A stretch of 64,000 bases of DNA from Lumbricus terrestris (Eukaryota; Annelida; Clitellata; Crassiclitellata; Lumbricidae): assembly GCA_949752735.1 (NCBI GenBank), contig OX457037.1, positions 40,032,496 to 40,096,495 on the forward strand, written 5' to 3'. The translations under genes and the position numbers were made by a program. Under the pieces are notes generated by a model. That model worked only from the letters and a program-made list of their open reading frames with translations. It made no database searches and had not been told where the DNA came from. Below, in pieces: positions 28,339-40,555 of the stretch (position 1 is its first letter; each line of letters starts with the position of its first letter).

Positions 28339-30792
28339 ATGTTCTGCGTGCATTTCGAAAGAGGTCCGCTCTCCCAAACATGGTTGGCAGCTCACTGGGA
28401 CAGAAAGCTTACAAGAGCACACATTCTCGAGACAGACGTTGAACGCATTGTTGACGCTATTCTTGCACCTCAACAGCTGAACCTCAACCTGAGAATCTCC
28501 AGCCATCTGCTTCTTGGAGTCGTTCGCATTTATTCTCGGAAGGCAAAATATCTCCTATCCGACTGCAATGACGTTTTCGTGAAGATCAAGCTGGCATTTC
28601 GACCTGGCTTGGTTGATCTGTCCACAGAAAATCTGGATGCATCTCTGACAGCCACTAGCGTCCATGAAGATTTCACCGGGTTTGATCTGGTTATCAGCGA
28701 CTGTATTGCGATTGACTTTCATGCTCGTATTGCCGTTAACCAAAGTCGACCAGAGGAAATAACCTTAAGAGACGAAATTCCGTGCATGCCTTATGTTGGT
28801 GATGATAGCTTTGCTGTTAACGATTCACTGGGCGGTCCAATAACCATGGAAGAACTGGATAGATTACTTGAACGGCTTAGCGCAACGACTCCTGCTCACT
28901 CTGTTGATGTCAATGGCGAATTGCTGCTTCAAAAGGTTGACGTGGAACTCAACGCACTGCGGACACCTCGGAGAATGATTCGCCATGCTAGCGTGGCTGA
29001 CAGTGGTTTCGGCAGCCCTTCCATATGGTTCTCGGAGGTCACTGGGACTGGCCTCACATCTAGGTTTCTGGACTCAGATTTCGCCAGTGGTGGAAGAACA
29101 TCTGCAACATTGGTCGACGTTACGAATCCAACATCGAGCAGCGTTGTAAGACTGCCGAGCTCAGCGACAATGTCCGTATCGAATACCATGCTTATGCTGA
29201 GGGACTTTGACTTAAACCCTGGTGTTAATGCAATTCCTGAGGTTGTCTTTGATGATATCCTTCTTGGCCAGAATGCAGATCAGGTTGAAGTTCAACCAAT
29301 GGAATTATTGCGGGATAAAGAAATTCATCCCGGAGAGGAAGAGTTGGACAACATGAGAGTTGTCTCTGACCCTGAACAACACGAAGAAGTTGACAAGGAC
29401 GATTGTAATTACTATGGTGCATGGGAAGATGATGATTCACTGAATGATTATTTTGGAGGGTCTACAAACCTCAAACTCTTCTGTGAAGATGGTATCCAGA
29501 AGCAGAAAGGTCAGCTTTCATGTGAAGAACCAACAGCTGTGATATCACCATCTGCTAAGACATCTGCAAGCACCAACATTATGGAAGTATCAGGTGCTTT
29601 CTGTGAAGAACCTTGCACCGACCTTGTTCAGTCCCCAGAATATCAGACAGTCATTCAAAATATGATGACCCCTATGGAATATGGCACTGGAGCCTTCACA
29701 TTAAGTCCAATTGAGGTGACTATAAAAGAACAAAAGGTGAAACAGAAACGACGTCTAATTAGCGACGAACAGAAAGTCATTTCGAGTGAAACAATGAAAG
29801 CTCCATTGTTAAATTCATCCAACATTGTCTTGTCCTTTGACCTTGCTCCGCCGACCGTGAAACTGATGCTATGGAAAGCAAACGGCGGAGTTGATAAGCT
29901 TTTCATTCTTCCCGGAAAACCTATTATCAGCAAGAAACTCTTTGAGCAATTCACTCGGAATCTCGTAACGACTTGTGTGTTCAATGACGATTCTGAAATA
30001 ACTTATATGACGGCAGATGCTGAAGAATTGAGATTAGGGGATGGGTGCAAGATTGAAGTGATGCGCAGAGAATCAAACGTCGATGGCAAACAAGATATGA
30101 GCCAGCAGAGCCTGGTTGCATATGATGTCATTGACAGGAAGATTTCTTTACAGATGCCTCTGTCTCCTCACCTTGAATGTTCAAAATTTCCTGTGAATGA
30201 TAGCACATCAGACATATATGGTGAAACAGCTACACGTCAAGAGGACATTGTTGGTTCTGAGTTAAATGTCTCACCATGGCTTGATCATCTCCAGAGCTTA
30301 CCAGTCAATGACAGCACATTGAGTACAGACCAAGTTGCCATGGAGGAAGGGAGCCCCTCGCAGAATCGGTGCGAGCGCTCACTTTCTTCTGCGGCACCTT
30401 CTGTACAACCTGTGGAGTCAGATCATCAATCATACAATTCGTCGGATTTTGAACAAGATGCTGACAATGAGGATGCCATATCTGATGTTGACCTTGCAGC
30501 GACCTCCAACGAGGGAGCCAGTCTTTGTCAGGAACTGGAAGAGGACGGACTGGAAGAATATCTCTGGAACCAGCATTCCACGCAGATGCAGTTCATTCTT
30601 CGGCGCAAGCTGGAGACGAGTCCTGCGACCAGCTTCCGACAAATTTCCGTCCAAAACAATCGCAAACAGGCGGCATCGAAATTCTACACGATCTTATTTC
30701 TTACAATGGTTCGTGCTATTATGGTTGAGCAGAAGGAACCCTATGGCGATATACAGATCAGCAGAGGACCGGCGTTCATGGACAACGTATAA
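28339..30792 (+). CDS. RAD21-type alpha-kleisin (cohesin subunit), single exon
   Basis: 817 residues, intact. The N-terminal kleisin domain (1-103) has MFCVHF, RGPLSQTWLAAHWDRKLTRA, HLLLGVVRIYSRKAKYLL and FVKIKLAFRPG, then NQSRPEEITLRDE (134-146); this part binds SMC3. A central block (454-540: FTLSPIEVTIKE, KQKRRLI, LDLAPPT-like FDLAPPTVKLMLWK) matches the SA/STAG-binding part of RAD21. The C-terminal winged helix (743-806) has NNRKQAASKFY and EPYGDI and binds SMC1. Relative to vertebrate RAD21 (about 630 residues) it is longer, lacks three residues after MFxxHF, and has acidic inserts. The ATG is nine nt after a likely acceptor (tttgttgacag). It is a RAD21 paralogue, a RAD21L, or a retrogene that replaced or joined the parent; meiotic REC8 fits less well. 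Confidence 0.93.
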   Translation: MFCVHFERGPLSQTWLAAHWDRKLTRAHILETDVERIVDAILAPQQLNLNLRISSHLLLGVVRIYSRKAKYLLSDCNDVFVKIKLAFRPGLVDLSTENLDASLTATSVHEDFTGFDLVISDCIAIDFHARIAVNQSRPEEITLRDEIPCMPYVGDDSFAVNDSLGGPITMEELDRLLERLSATTPAHSVDVNGELLLQKVDVELNALRTPRRMIRHASVADSGFGSPSIWFSEVTGTGLTSRFLDSDFASGGRTSATLVDVTNPTSSSVVRLPSSATMSVSNTMLMLRDFDLNPGVNAIPEVVFDDILLGQNADQVEVQPMELLRDKEIHPGEEELDNMRVVSDPEQHEEVDKDDCNYYGAWEDDDSLNDYFGGSTNLKLFCEDGIQKQKGQLSCEEPTAVISPSAKTSASTNIMEVSGAFCEEPCTDLVQSPEYQTVIQNMMTPMEYGTGAFTLSPIEVTIKEQKVKQKRRLISDEQKVISSETMKAPLLNSSNIVLSFDLAPPTVKLMLWKANGGVDKLFILPGKPIISKKLFEQFTRNLVTTCVFNDDSEITYMTADAEELRLGDGCKIEVMRRESNVDGKQDMSQQSLVAYDVIDRKISLQMPLSPHLECSKFPVNDSTSDIYGETATRQEDIVGSELNVSPWLDHLQSLPVNDSTLSTDQVAMEEGSPSQNRCERSLSSAAPSVQPVESDHQSYNSSDFEQDADNEDAISDVDLAATSNEGASLCQELEEDGLEEYLWNQHSTQMQFILRRKLETSPATSFRQISVQNNRKQAASKFYTILFLTMVRAIMVEQKEPYGDIQISRGPAFMDNV

Positions 30793-33690
30793 TTATTATA
30801 TCAATTGTTAACAGTTTGAAGTCTGATGAGTTTCGATAATTGATGGTTTCTGTTATTTTTTAGTTTGAAGTGACTAGCTTTTCAATTTTTTATGTCTGCA
30901 AGTGTATCTTAATAGTTGTGTAGCAAATTGAAGAACCTGTAAAGTTTGTTAGGGTAAAAATGAGTCTTCCTTTTTGAGTGGAATGAAGTAGTGCGCGCCC
31001 TTTAGTGCACAGTTGATACAGTGTAGGGCTGTAGGACCCTGACTTTTTTTATCTGTGTCTAGAAAGGCGGTCAAAATGAAGAGGTTGATATTTAGTGCCA
31101 TATTGCTATTTTTTACAGTGCATTAATTGATATGGTATGTTAATGTTAATACTCACAACTTAATAGCTTTCAGAAGTATAGCATTACTTCGTATTAAGCT
31201 GAAATGTGCAGATACCGGAGTGCATAAACGAGCCCACACTGTACCTTTTGTTATCCTGTAGGTGGTAAGGAATATGAAAACATATCTAGCTGCAAGATGG
31301 GCATGGCATTACCAACCAGGACAGTTTGTTTTGGGACTACCTGGGTACCGAGTTTCTTGTTCTAGAGAGTAATGTAATGTGTGTGCGGTAGGTGTGTGTT
31401 CTGTTGCAGCGTTTGAATGGTGTTTTGGAGCGTATGCTTTAATATCAGAAATCTTCAGTTTGTCTGCTAGTAATTTAGCCCAGATCGGATCAGTTTCTAG
31501 GCATGTCATTATCAATATATCTTTGGAGAAGGTTTGTTAATTATTGTCTTGTGATGAATGCCTAAACCAATGTGTTTATTTTAACAATCAGGTCTAAACC
31601 AATGTTTAATGATTAGGCTTTATACCAGTGTTTAGCAGCCAGACCTAAAACCATTGTTTTGCAATCAGGCCTAAAACCATTGTTTGACATTCACTAAATC
31701 TAATCAGGTCATGCTTCAGCATCATCAGAGGAATTCTGGTAAAAATATATAGATTGTTATTCATTTTGACTTGAAAACAGGTGCTGCTCTATCTATGATG
31801 ATTTGTTCTTAATTTTAGTACAGAATGGCAATCACTTGTTTACTAATTCACCCATTTTTAGTTATAAAATTCATTTTAGCATTTTAATAACATCGGTGTT
31901 TTATCATTACCTTGCATAGCCATTGTCCCAATGTGCATTTGAAATTTGGTGTACATAATTAAAGACTATACTTGCCTGCCTCTTGCAGTGTTTACTTGAA
32001 TTATCTCCCCAGGAGATTTTCTGATCTTCTGATGCATATTTCTTGGGTTGATTGATATTTTAGCTGATGCAAAATACTACAAGAGTCTTACAGGTTGCAA
32101 GGCTCGACAACGAGTTTGTTACTAAATTTCACATTGCTGCTTGGTTTGAAACATTGATTCAGAGATGAGAGGTCTTTTAGCAATCCAACCTGTGATATGG
32201 AATCCAAATTCAGCATTCTCAGGAGTCCATTGTATATGCTAATAAGCTAATTCTTTGAGTTTTGCATATTGGGTTTAGCGCAAAATTCTTCCTACACTGA
32301 ATATTTTTTTTATAATTTATTGATTGTGTAAAGTCACATTAGTAATTATGAAATTGAGTGTGCTTGGTAGAATGTTGGCTAAATAATAAAGCTTCATTTG
32401 CACGAGTATCAGGTTGACATGCCATGTCATGTTACCATGTAGAACTAAAGTTTTAAGGCTGTTGTGTTTTGTTAAGAAATGCAGTTAGAATGGAACTGGG
32501 GTGAGGCTGGCTGTGGATTTAGTTTGGTTTTTAAATTTGTCTTGGAAGTAAGGCAGGTTAGAATTTTAATCAGGATTTTCTAATGAGGCATTGTTTTTGG
32601 TTGAATTTTTTAGTATTTTTGGTTTGATATCTTTTCTGTATGTTTTTATATGACTGTTAAAATGTTTTGTTTATCCAGTGCCAACTGCCAATTTGCTTTC
32701 TATGAGCTTCCGGTGATATTGTTATCGTCCTGCTTCGATAAGCATTTCTTTCCTTAGTAGCTGCTGTAATTGCGATTTATGTGTACTGTACACAGTGGCA
32801 CATGTATATCCATTCATACTCATTGGTAATGCAAACATTTTAATTTTTACTTTGTGTTTATGTTTGAATTATGTCATTGTGTGTTTATTATGTGCAGTTA
32901 GTGTGCTTGGTTTGAGTATGCCGTTGACTGATTGTGCAATACATGTAAAATTGTAACTTAATTTACTTGACAATCGTTTTTGAATTAAACTGCAAATTTT
33001 TATTTTTTACTTTTATTTTATGTGCAGGCCATTGCAGTTCTGTGCAGTTGAAAAATTATTTGCTATAAATCTTTTTATGATGATGAAGAATTGCCCTTAG
33101 GTTTTGACTCATTTGGCCTTTAGTTGATTCTGATCACATACATGTCCGAAGACAAAGCTAAGTGCATACTTCATGCACAGGGGAATAACCAATCCTATGC
33201 AATGAGTGTAGGTGATGTGTTAGAAAGTTAATATGTTGTGTTAGAATGTTAATATGTCGTGTTAGAATGTTAATATGTTGTTGGCTGTAAAGGCCATGCA
33301 GCAGGATGTTATTTACACGATTGAACCTGCCCCACACCCACTTTTCAAGACAATTACTTCGTCAAACCAAAGATTTGTTTCTAACAACCTTGCATGGAAG
33401 CAGACAACATTTTGTGTTTGCCTTCATGAAACACGAATTTCTCACAGTGCAAATCTCAAAGTCCACTCCACTGTGGTAAATTTTGTGAATGCTGCACCTT
33501 GATGGTAAATGATGGATTCTGCCTTGATTTTATTCTCTTTCCAGGCATGACCTTTTGACTGGAATGCTATAGATTTTTGATTTTCAATTGACATTGTTTG
33601 GTTCTCATTATTATCTTTTCTCTTTTTCTGCAGTTATTTTTAACTTTGTAAGTAAAATACCAAGTTATTGACAGTGTTAAATAAAGAACA
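30793..33690 (+). other. Long AT-rich 3' region of the RAD21-like gene
   Basis: No coding frame, T-rich, low in interspersed repeats. AATAAA occurs at 32385-32390 and 33680-33685; either could end the transcript, giving a 3'UTR of about 1.6 or 2.9 kb. At 31550-31690 the phrase TAAACCAATGTTT / AAAACCATTGTTT recurs about four times. Confidence 0.55.
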
Positions 33691-34027
33691 CATTTACTAC
33701 TACTTTAATGTTATGTATAAGAAATTGTTGGTTAGATAGTTGCTAGAGGTGGGTAAACCCCAGATTAAGATGTTTTGAGTGATACTTAACATTTGAGTCT
33801 TAATAACTCATTGGATCAGAGTGACCAAAGTAGTTTAAGTTCAGACTGATAAAATTGCAGAGGGGCAAAGATTTCCAGTGATTCTGAATTTGAAAGTTTA
33901 CTTGAATGTAGATGTGAAGTAGAGAGCATGTACTGGTAATCATTTCTCTTAAACCATGCATGTTTGTGTAATGGGTAATGGCAGTGCATTTGTAATGTAA
34001 TTTATCGGTTTCTTGTTTGTATGTGCA

Positions 34028-34165
34028 CTTGTTATAGCACATCTTCAAGATACTACTCAGAAGCGCTCCCGACTATGGTGTGGACACTGAATCGGAGTTT
34101 CATACCGAAGCGCTGAGCAGTTGCAAGTGAAGGACTTGCTCAAGGTCCCTACGTCAAGGTCCTTG
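34028..34165 (-). repeat. tRNA-derived SINE body, reversed
   Basis: GCACATCTTCAAGATACTAC, AGAAGCGCTCCCGACTATGG and GAAGGACTTGCTCAAGGTCC are the reverse of the SINE at 3145/7548. Confidence 0.7.
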
Positions 34166-36023
34166 TTGTGTAATTGAGATTCTAAACGGTTCACAATGGT
34201 TGTCATAATTATGTGAAAAAATCATTTATTGGTTAAGCCAACTACTTTTATGCCTACTCACCTATAGGTTATTTGCAGCATTAGCAGTCAAGCAGCAGCG
34301 GTGGTGTAACTTAGTAGTGGCAGTAGTGATAGTAGTAGTAGTAGCATGATAGTAATTGTAGCAGCGGCAGTAGTAGTGGTAGTCAGTATGAAAATTGTAA
34401 AAAATACTATAGGACCCTAGCTCTGATTTTGATCCTTGTGTAGTTCATTGTTTTATTCATATTTTTAAAACTTTTATTAATGAAAATTGAAAACAGCTTA
34501 TTTCAACGCTATGGTAGGTTCTTTTGTAAGTCAGACTTGAATGAAAATCATATCTTTTGTTGAGAAAATTCAAAGGATAGCAAAGTGATGAGCTGGCGAC
34601 GTCACCAAATTTATGCCTCGGCAGCCCACTGAGCGAATTGTGGAAGAAAAAGCTACAATAGGCTCTATACATTTATGCTAGGCACAACTGAGAATTGAGA
34701 GGCTGGGAGTGACCTCCGGCCCATGATTGGGGTGTGCGATAATGGCTTAAGTTTAAGTGTAGGGTCCTAAGAATTATATAAGGACTAAAGGGTTGAACCC
34801 ATACAATTTATACTGTGATGGTACTGTAGTAAGCTTATACCGTGACATTTCCAAAGGGTTAGGCTATCTACGACTAGAAAATGCAGTCAGTTGTCTATAA
34901 AATTATAGGTCAAGCATAGATACTGAGGCAGTCACGTAGGCGGCAATGAAAGGCTAAGCCTACGCTTGCCGTGTTGACCCTCTGGTCTAATTTGTCTTTA
35001 ACTTTAATTAGCAGGACGAATTAAAACCTAACATTACTTCACAGATTGCTGTTTGTTTGGTACGAAGGTCTTCGTTTTAGCAACAGGCGACTTTCTCTTT
35101 TGTTATTAGACCTATTATAGGCCTATAGGCTACTGCATGCATAACGCAAACCCATGGCAGTTTGCATCTGTGTTGATGATATTTTGTCAATTGCAGCTTC
35201 AAAGAATTGACTATAAACGTCGTTTTCCTTTATTTTATATTTATTTTACGTCGTATTTCAATCAAACTTGCAAATAAAAATAGGCTACAATTGTGCCGCC
35301 ACATTCATAGGCTGGAGTAAGCTCACTCCCATATAGGCCTAGGACCTATAGTACTATACTGCCTATAGAGACCTAAAGGCTAAAGCGCATACAGATCTTA
35401 ATAAAGTCGTTAGGCTACCGGTAGGCTAATGTATCAAATCAAGGCCGTAGTCAGGATTTTATTTCAGGGGTGTCACTCGACCTTGAGCAAGCCGAAAAGC
35501 AACCGAATCAACGGTTTGGGGCAAGATTTAATCTTACGCTGTACCGGTAGCATAAAATTATCACATAAAACTAAGAGCTTCGAAATGAAATCTCCTTAGT
35601 CCTTAAACCATGATTGTGTTAGTAAATGCAGTATTTCATGGTAGCATCCTTTCATTTGGTGGAGGGTGTTCAAACACCCAAAACACCTCTGGGTCCTATA
35701 GCTACAGCCTTGGATGAAATTATAGCCTACATCACTACACCAATTATAATTGTATAATTATATAATAGGCCTAGGCTACACATCAGCTTACAATAATTTA
35801 TTGAGTCCTGTGACTTGAGAATTCTAAACATGTGACGACTTTATTCTATGTGTAGGCCTATACTGTTTTTCTCTGCTCAAGCGTTTAAATTATAAAAAAT
35901 GCCTCAGATGTAGTTTGATAATTTATTTCAGCTGTTCAATGTACCTTTTTTACCACGTAGGCCTACGTTACCTTAACCACGCAAGTAAGCCTACAAATAA
36001 CATTTCCAATTTTAAGATAATCA

Positions 36024-36161
36024 GTCAAGTTTCAAATGTCCAATATTAATTCTAATAATAGGTTAAATAATTTCCAGATTTTTTTACATGGCTAAAAATC
36101 TGGAGATTATTTAACCTATTATTAGAAATTTAGAATTAATACTGGAAATTTGAAACTTGAC
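36024..36161. repeat. Inverted repeat, about 60-bp arms
   Basis: GTCAAGTTTCAAAT ... AATAATAGGTTAAATAAT pairs with ATTATTTAACCTATTATT ... ATTTGAAACTTGAC; several mismatches, loop near ACATGGCT. Confidence 0.88.
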
Positions 36162-36690
36162 AGCTGGGCCTTATGGTTATCTATATTTAGGGTTCATAAT
36201 TTTTAGCGAGTCATAATGATTATATTATTAGTCGCTGAAATTTACACCTAGGCTCCTATAGCTATTATAGGCTACAGTAGTCTATAGCCTACATAGGCCT
36301 AGGTCTGTAATTATGTTGATTTATTCGCCCCAGTTTCGATCTATATACTCGTTTGATGGTTGTCATGCTTTGAACTGCGGCATTTTTGTGAACGCGAGCT
36401 AACAGGTAGGTCTAAGTCAAACTAATAAAATAGATTAACTCAAATGTGATACAGTGGCCTATAATTACACGTAGAAAATAGACCCCAGAATAGTAAATAT
36501 AAAGTATGAAACCCTAATAGGCTACTCGAAATCAATCTTCAATTTGCTATTCATTGAAAAGACTATAGCCGTAGCCTAGGCCAACAATACATATTGCACT
36601 TGTAAAACACATCTATCAAATGGAAATGCTTCTAACGACGCTGTGTTGAGTGTGTAAAGATTATGGCCTATGGAGTTTGGGGGTCTTAGG

Positions 36691-36832
36691 CATAGGTGCA
36701 ACCACGTCCTAAAAGTTTGAGGGGACCAAATGAATCACGTCCTAAAAGTTGGGGACCATAATAAAGTTAGGGGACCACTCAAAAGTTGGGGGATGCGTCC
36801 CGTGGGTCCCAAAGGGTGGTTGCGCCTATATG
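36691..36832. mobile_element. hAT-like short element, 8-bp TSD gtcttagg
   Basis: CATAGGTGCAACCAC to GTGGTTGCGCCTATATG, bounded by GTCTTAGG at 36683-36690 and 36833-36840. Internal repeats of CCTAAAAGTT. Confidence 0.85.
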
Positions 36833-37403
36833 GTCTTAGGCACAATCCCATGACAAACCCTGAACGTAATCCGCTTTCCGCTTTCTCAATCAGCTCTCAG
36901 TCTCAGATAGTCTCTGTACTTCGATGACATTGTGTCAATTTGTTACACTTAATTATTAATGGCCTTTTTCACTAGTAGCCTACTAAACTGCTGACACCGT
37001 TAACACATCAATCTTTGTAGGCTACTACGAGTGTAAATAAAAGTTAAGTTTAGCATACGTTAAAGTTCTTAGTCCTAATTAAGCCAGCCTACTTTGTTAT
37101 ACAGATTGAAAGTAAGATTATAATGAGTAGATGAGAGAGCCAGAAAGACAGACAGACACAGACAGACAGAGCTATAGGGATAAAAAAGCGTCTCGTAAGT
37201 CTAAACTGTATTGAACCTAGACAATATGCATCTTGTTTTTGATAAAAATTTCACAATAATCTTAGCGAATCTGTAGACCTCCACGGAGCACATGCAGTAG
37301 CATGTCTGAATAGAACAGTGCGTATAATTAGCTCAGTCTGAATTGTGTTTGTGTACTCACTTAGGCTTACAGTTGTATGTATGACTAGGCCTATGTGTAT
37401 ATA

Positions 37404-38231
37404 CACCGTGGTTCAATAAAAGTAAGCCAAACTGTTTTTAATATTATCTCTAATGCCTATTAAGTAATCACAATCAAATTTTCCAGATATTTAGAGAATT
37501 GAACCAAGAATATGATTCAAACATAATATTATCATGTTATAAATTTGATCGGATAGAAAGATATGATTGTAGCTATCTTTAGACTTCATCTGTCGAAATT
37601 TAAGTTTTCAGCAACTCTATTATGGCATTTGTTACGGTTTCGACGCTTGGTCGATCTCATTAATTTTGGTCTTCGAAGTGATCATGGAGTAAAAATAACG
37701 AACTCTATTATTGCAACGTTCTGCTGTCACAACATCTTCTACCTGTAATCAGAAATCTATAGCATCAGAAGGCTATTATCTTTTTCAACAGAACAGTGCC
37801 AGCCAACAGCTAGAGCCAGAGAAACCATTGAAGTGCTAACAAGAGAGAAACCATACTTTATTTCTCCCACATTGTGGCCTCTGAACAGTCCAGATTTAAA
37901 TCCTGTCGCCTATGACAATCATCTCCCTTGTCTAAATAATCAACCAATACTAGGCTACTTAGAGTTTCTTCACAAAAATATTAAAAACTGTTTTTATGTT
38001 TGAAGTAGCCTACTTCGTTACAAAATCCAAAGGAAAATTGCTCGTAAACTTAAATTTCGGCAGATGAAATTGAAAGATTCGTATCTTTTTACCTGTTAAA
38101 ATTTATAACATAATATGTTTGAATTATATTCTTGGTTCAATTCTCTAAATATCTGGACAATTTTAGTGTGCTCAATTAACATGCATTAGAGATAATATGA
38201 AAACCGTCTGGCCTATATATTAACCACGGTG
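37404..38231 (+). mobile_element. Tc1/mariner element, long TIRs, decayed transposase
   Basis: CACCGTGGTT at the left and AACCACGGTG at the right, flanked by TA at 37402-37403 and 38232-38233. The inverted ends extend about 120 bp (shared CCAGATATTTAGAGAATTGA). Inside, frames give QQNSAPAN, RETIEVLTRE-like and LWPLNSPDLNPV, matching the D-x-AP-x-H and WP-x-x-SPDLNP catalytic motifs. The first is mutated (N for D) and frames are broken; 828 bp is short for an active copy. Confidence 0.88.
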
Positions 38232-38233
38232 TA

Positions 38234-40550
38234 TTATAATGTATAGTTTATGTGTGCGTGTGTGCAAACATATGTATGCCTAGGCACGTGCAGAATTTGC
38301 GATCAATAGAAGTACGAAAACATTGATGATGGTTGGGAAATACGGTAGGCCTAATACGGCGACGACTTTTATAGATTGTAACGAAATAACCATGCAAGCT
38401 TATATATGTAAATGACAATCTGCAAAACCCATGCGTCTCTGTCGGGTTTCCCAAGAATAGGCCTACACCATCACATCAATTTGACCAAGGTCACACTTAT
38501 CAGTGGTACGAATAGCTTAATGAACATCTAATATGCAATAAGGCAGAGACTAGTGCACTTCTATTTTTACGTTTATACAGTGCCACTATGGTGTCTAATT
38601 GTACATAAAACTCGGTGTAGCCTAGTTGGATCCCTAATTTTGCAATCTAAAGCATCAGACCAATTATTAATGACGTAGCGGTTTATTATTAAATTATAAA
38701 CCATGCAGTCCTTTCGTACTTTTAAATGGTCACTTCTCGAGTGTCTGTCAAACTAATCATGGTGGTGAATTGACCATAAACCCAGCTAGACAAGTCAGAG
38801 GCAGTTTTTTCGGTTCACGCCATTGCAACGCCTGCTCGTTCTCTACCCTCACATTTTCTATAATCTATACTATAATAGCGACTATGTGGCTTCGATCGAC
38901 TCTGCTCAATTTCAACGAATTGATTAGGTTAGATCCACAACGCTCACCGCTGCCCGTCTGAATGGATGGCAAGCTATTTAAGGTTGCCGTATATAACTCG
39001 TCATTTAAATGCCTTAAATAAGCTACCATACCATATATTGCTGTGCCAACCGTACACCATAGGCACAGACCTAGGGTAAATTTCAGTATTGGGGGCGAGG
39101 GCTCAAGATTTTACTTCTGCATGAAAAAAATACGAAGTAATTATTGGCGTCGGGCACTTATAGGCTTAGTCATTGCATGGTGTCTCTCTTCAAATGAAAC
39201 GAAGTCAAAACTTTCTTCCACGAATTTCCATGTCCATGGTAGTTTCAAATAGTTTGTGAGCTATAGTACTAGGCCTAACTCGATTCAGGCAAGTTGGAAC
39301 TGGGAGATAATGTGGTGTGATAATGAGTGTTGAAATTCAAGTTACAAGTAGTTTGATTAATATTTTCTCATGGCCTAAGGCAGAAGGAAAATAATTCAAA
39401 AACAATTCCTACAACAAGCTTGTCTTTGAATTTGAGAAACACGACAATTAATGAAAATGCAACTGAAGCGTGAACCTATACTCTAGGCTAGGCCTACTTC
39501 ACAATGAATGGACCCATCAAGTTATCAATTTATCTCGGTTTTACTTAGCATTTCGATCTGCTAATAGTAGATTTGAATGCATTTGATATAAATATTAATA
39601 TTAGGCTGTACGTGGTAACATGGATCAATCCAAAATTTGTAAGCAGTGTAGGCCTATACTTCTTGGATTGAAACCGGGAGTGTGAAATGTTTGGATATTC
39701 TTCATAATTTTCGACGATTTCTTTACTTTGCCATGACACAAGAGTTTAAATTGATCAGTGAAAAGGCAAAGCATGTGAACAACTTTCTCGTTGTGTTAAG
39801 ATTGGTTAAGACTGTGTTAAGATTTGGTCAGAACTGTAGATGGTGAAAGGAGTTGGACTTGGAATGTTCTCAATGAAACGCTGTTTTTTTATAATCAACG
39901 GTCGGTTGCGCTTTGATCACCTCTTATCTAGAACACCATGTCTTTTTTAACATCACTGGACTGAACAGATCGATGAACTGACCAAGATGATTCTGTACTC
40001 TTTAGTCGGCTTGTTACTGTTTAACGACACTGTCATATCAAAGATGATTAGTGTCGCCCTCCTCCTTTACCCAGGCTTGGGACTGGCACTGGCAAAGTGC
40101 AACCAGTGGCGGAGTCGGTACGTCGGCCCGTTGATCGATGTATGCGAACATGTCTAGCCTTAGGTCAATGTAGGTCCCTTAATTCTGTGAGTTCTGTCCT
40201 CTTGCACAGTGGTCTAATAGGCGCCAGTAGTATGTAATTAATTGACTGTCCTTAGGTTGGCTGGCTACTCTACTGTTTGAATCTGCAAAGTTTTTCTCAA
40301 ATTGCTATAGGCCTACGTAGGCTACATCTCCGAGCTACATGAAATTAGTTACACATGCTACCTGTACATGTTTGTCACTTGACCGATGGTTGCTTGATGC
40401 TTAAGCGTGGATTTCTTACTTGAACTATATCTATCATTACAATGCTGATTCTGGTAGGACTCTAATTCTGTTTCCCGTGCTGTAAAAACTAAATCAATTG
40501 ACTTGTCTGTCAAGCATTCTATAACCATTGACTATATACATGTATTATGG
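38234..40550. other. Non-coding stretch
   Basis: Contains a short inverted repeat at 38970-39027 (GCTATTTAAGG / CCTTAAATAAGC), a hAT-like left-end fragment near 39064 (GCACAGACCTAGGG) and the dispersed repeat at 40013. No gene seen. Confidence 0.5.
40013..40120 (+). repeat. Dispersed repeat, copy 3 of 3
   Basis: TTTAACGACACTGTCATATC and GATTAGTGTCGCCCTCCTCC; near-identical to 21888-22000. Confidence 0.85.
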
Positions 40551-40555
40551 ACTAA

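Larger units (their letters stand above)
33700..37400. other. Non-coding stretch with repeats
   Basis: Holds the SINE at 34028, (AGT)n-like GTAGTAGTAG near 34330, an element-like block at 35445-35715 (CAAGGCCGTAGTCAGGATTT to CTACAGCCTTG, TSD unclear), the 36024 hairpin and the 36691 element. From about 34,850 the TAGGCCTA motif is again frequent. No gene seen. Confidence 0.55.
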
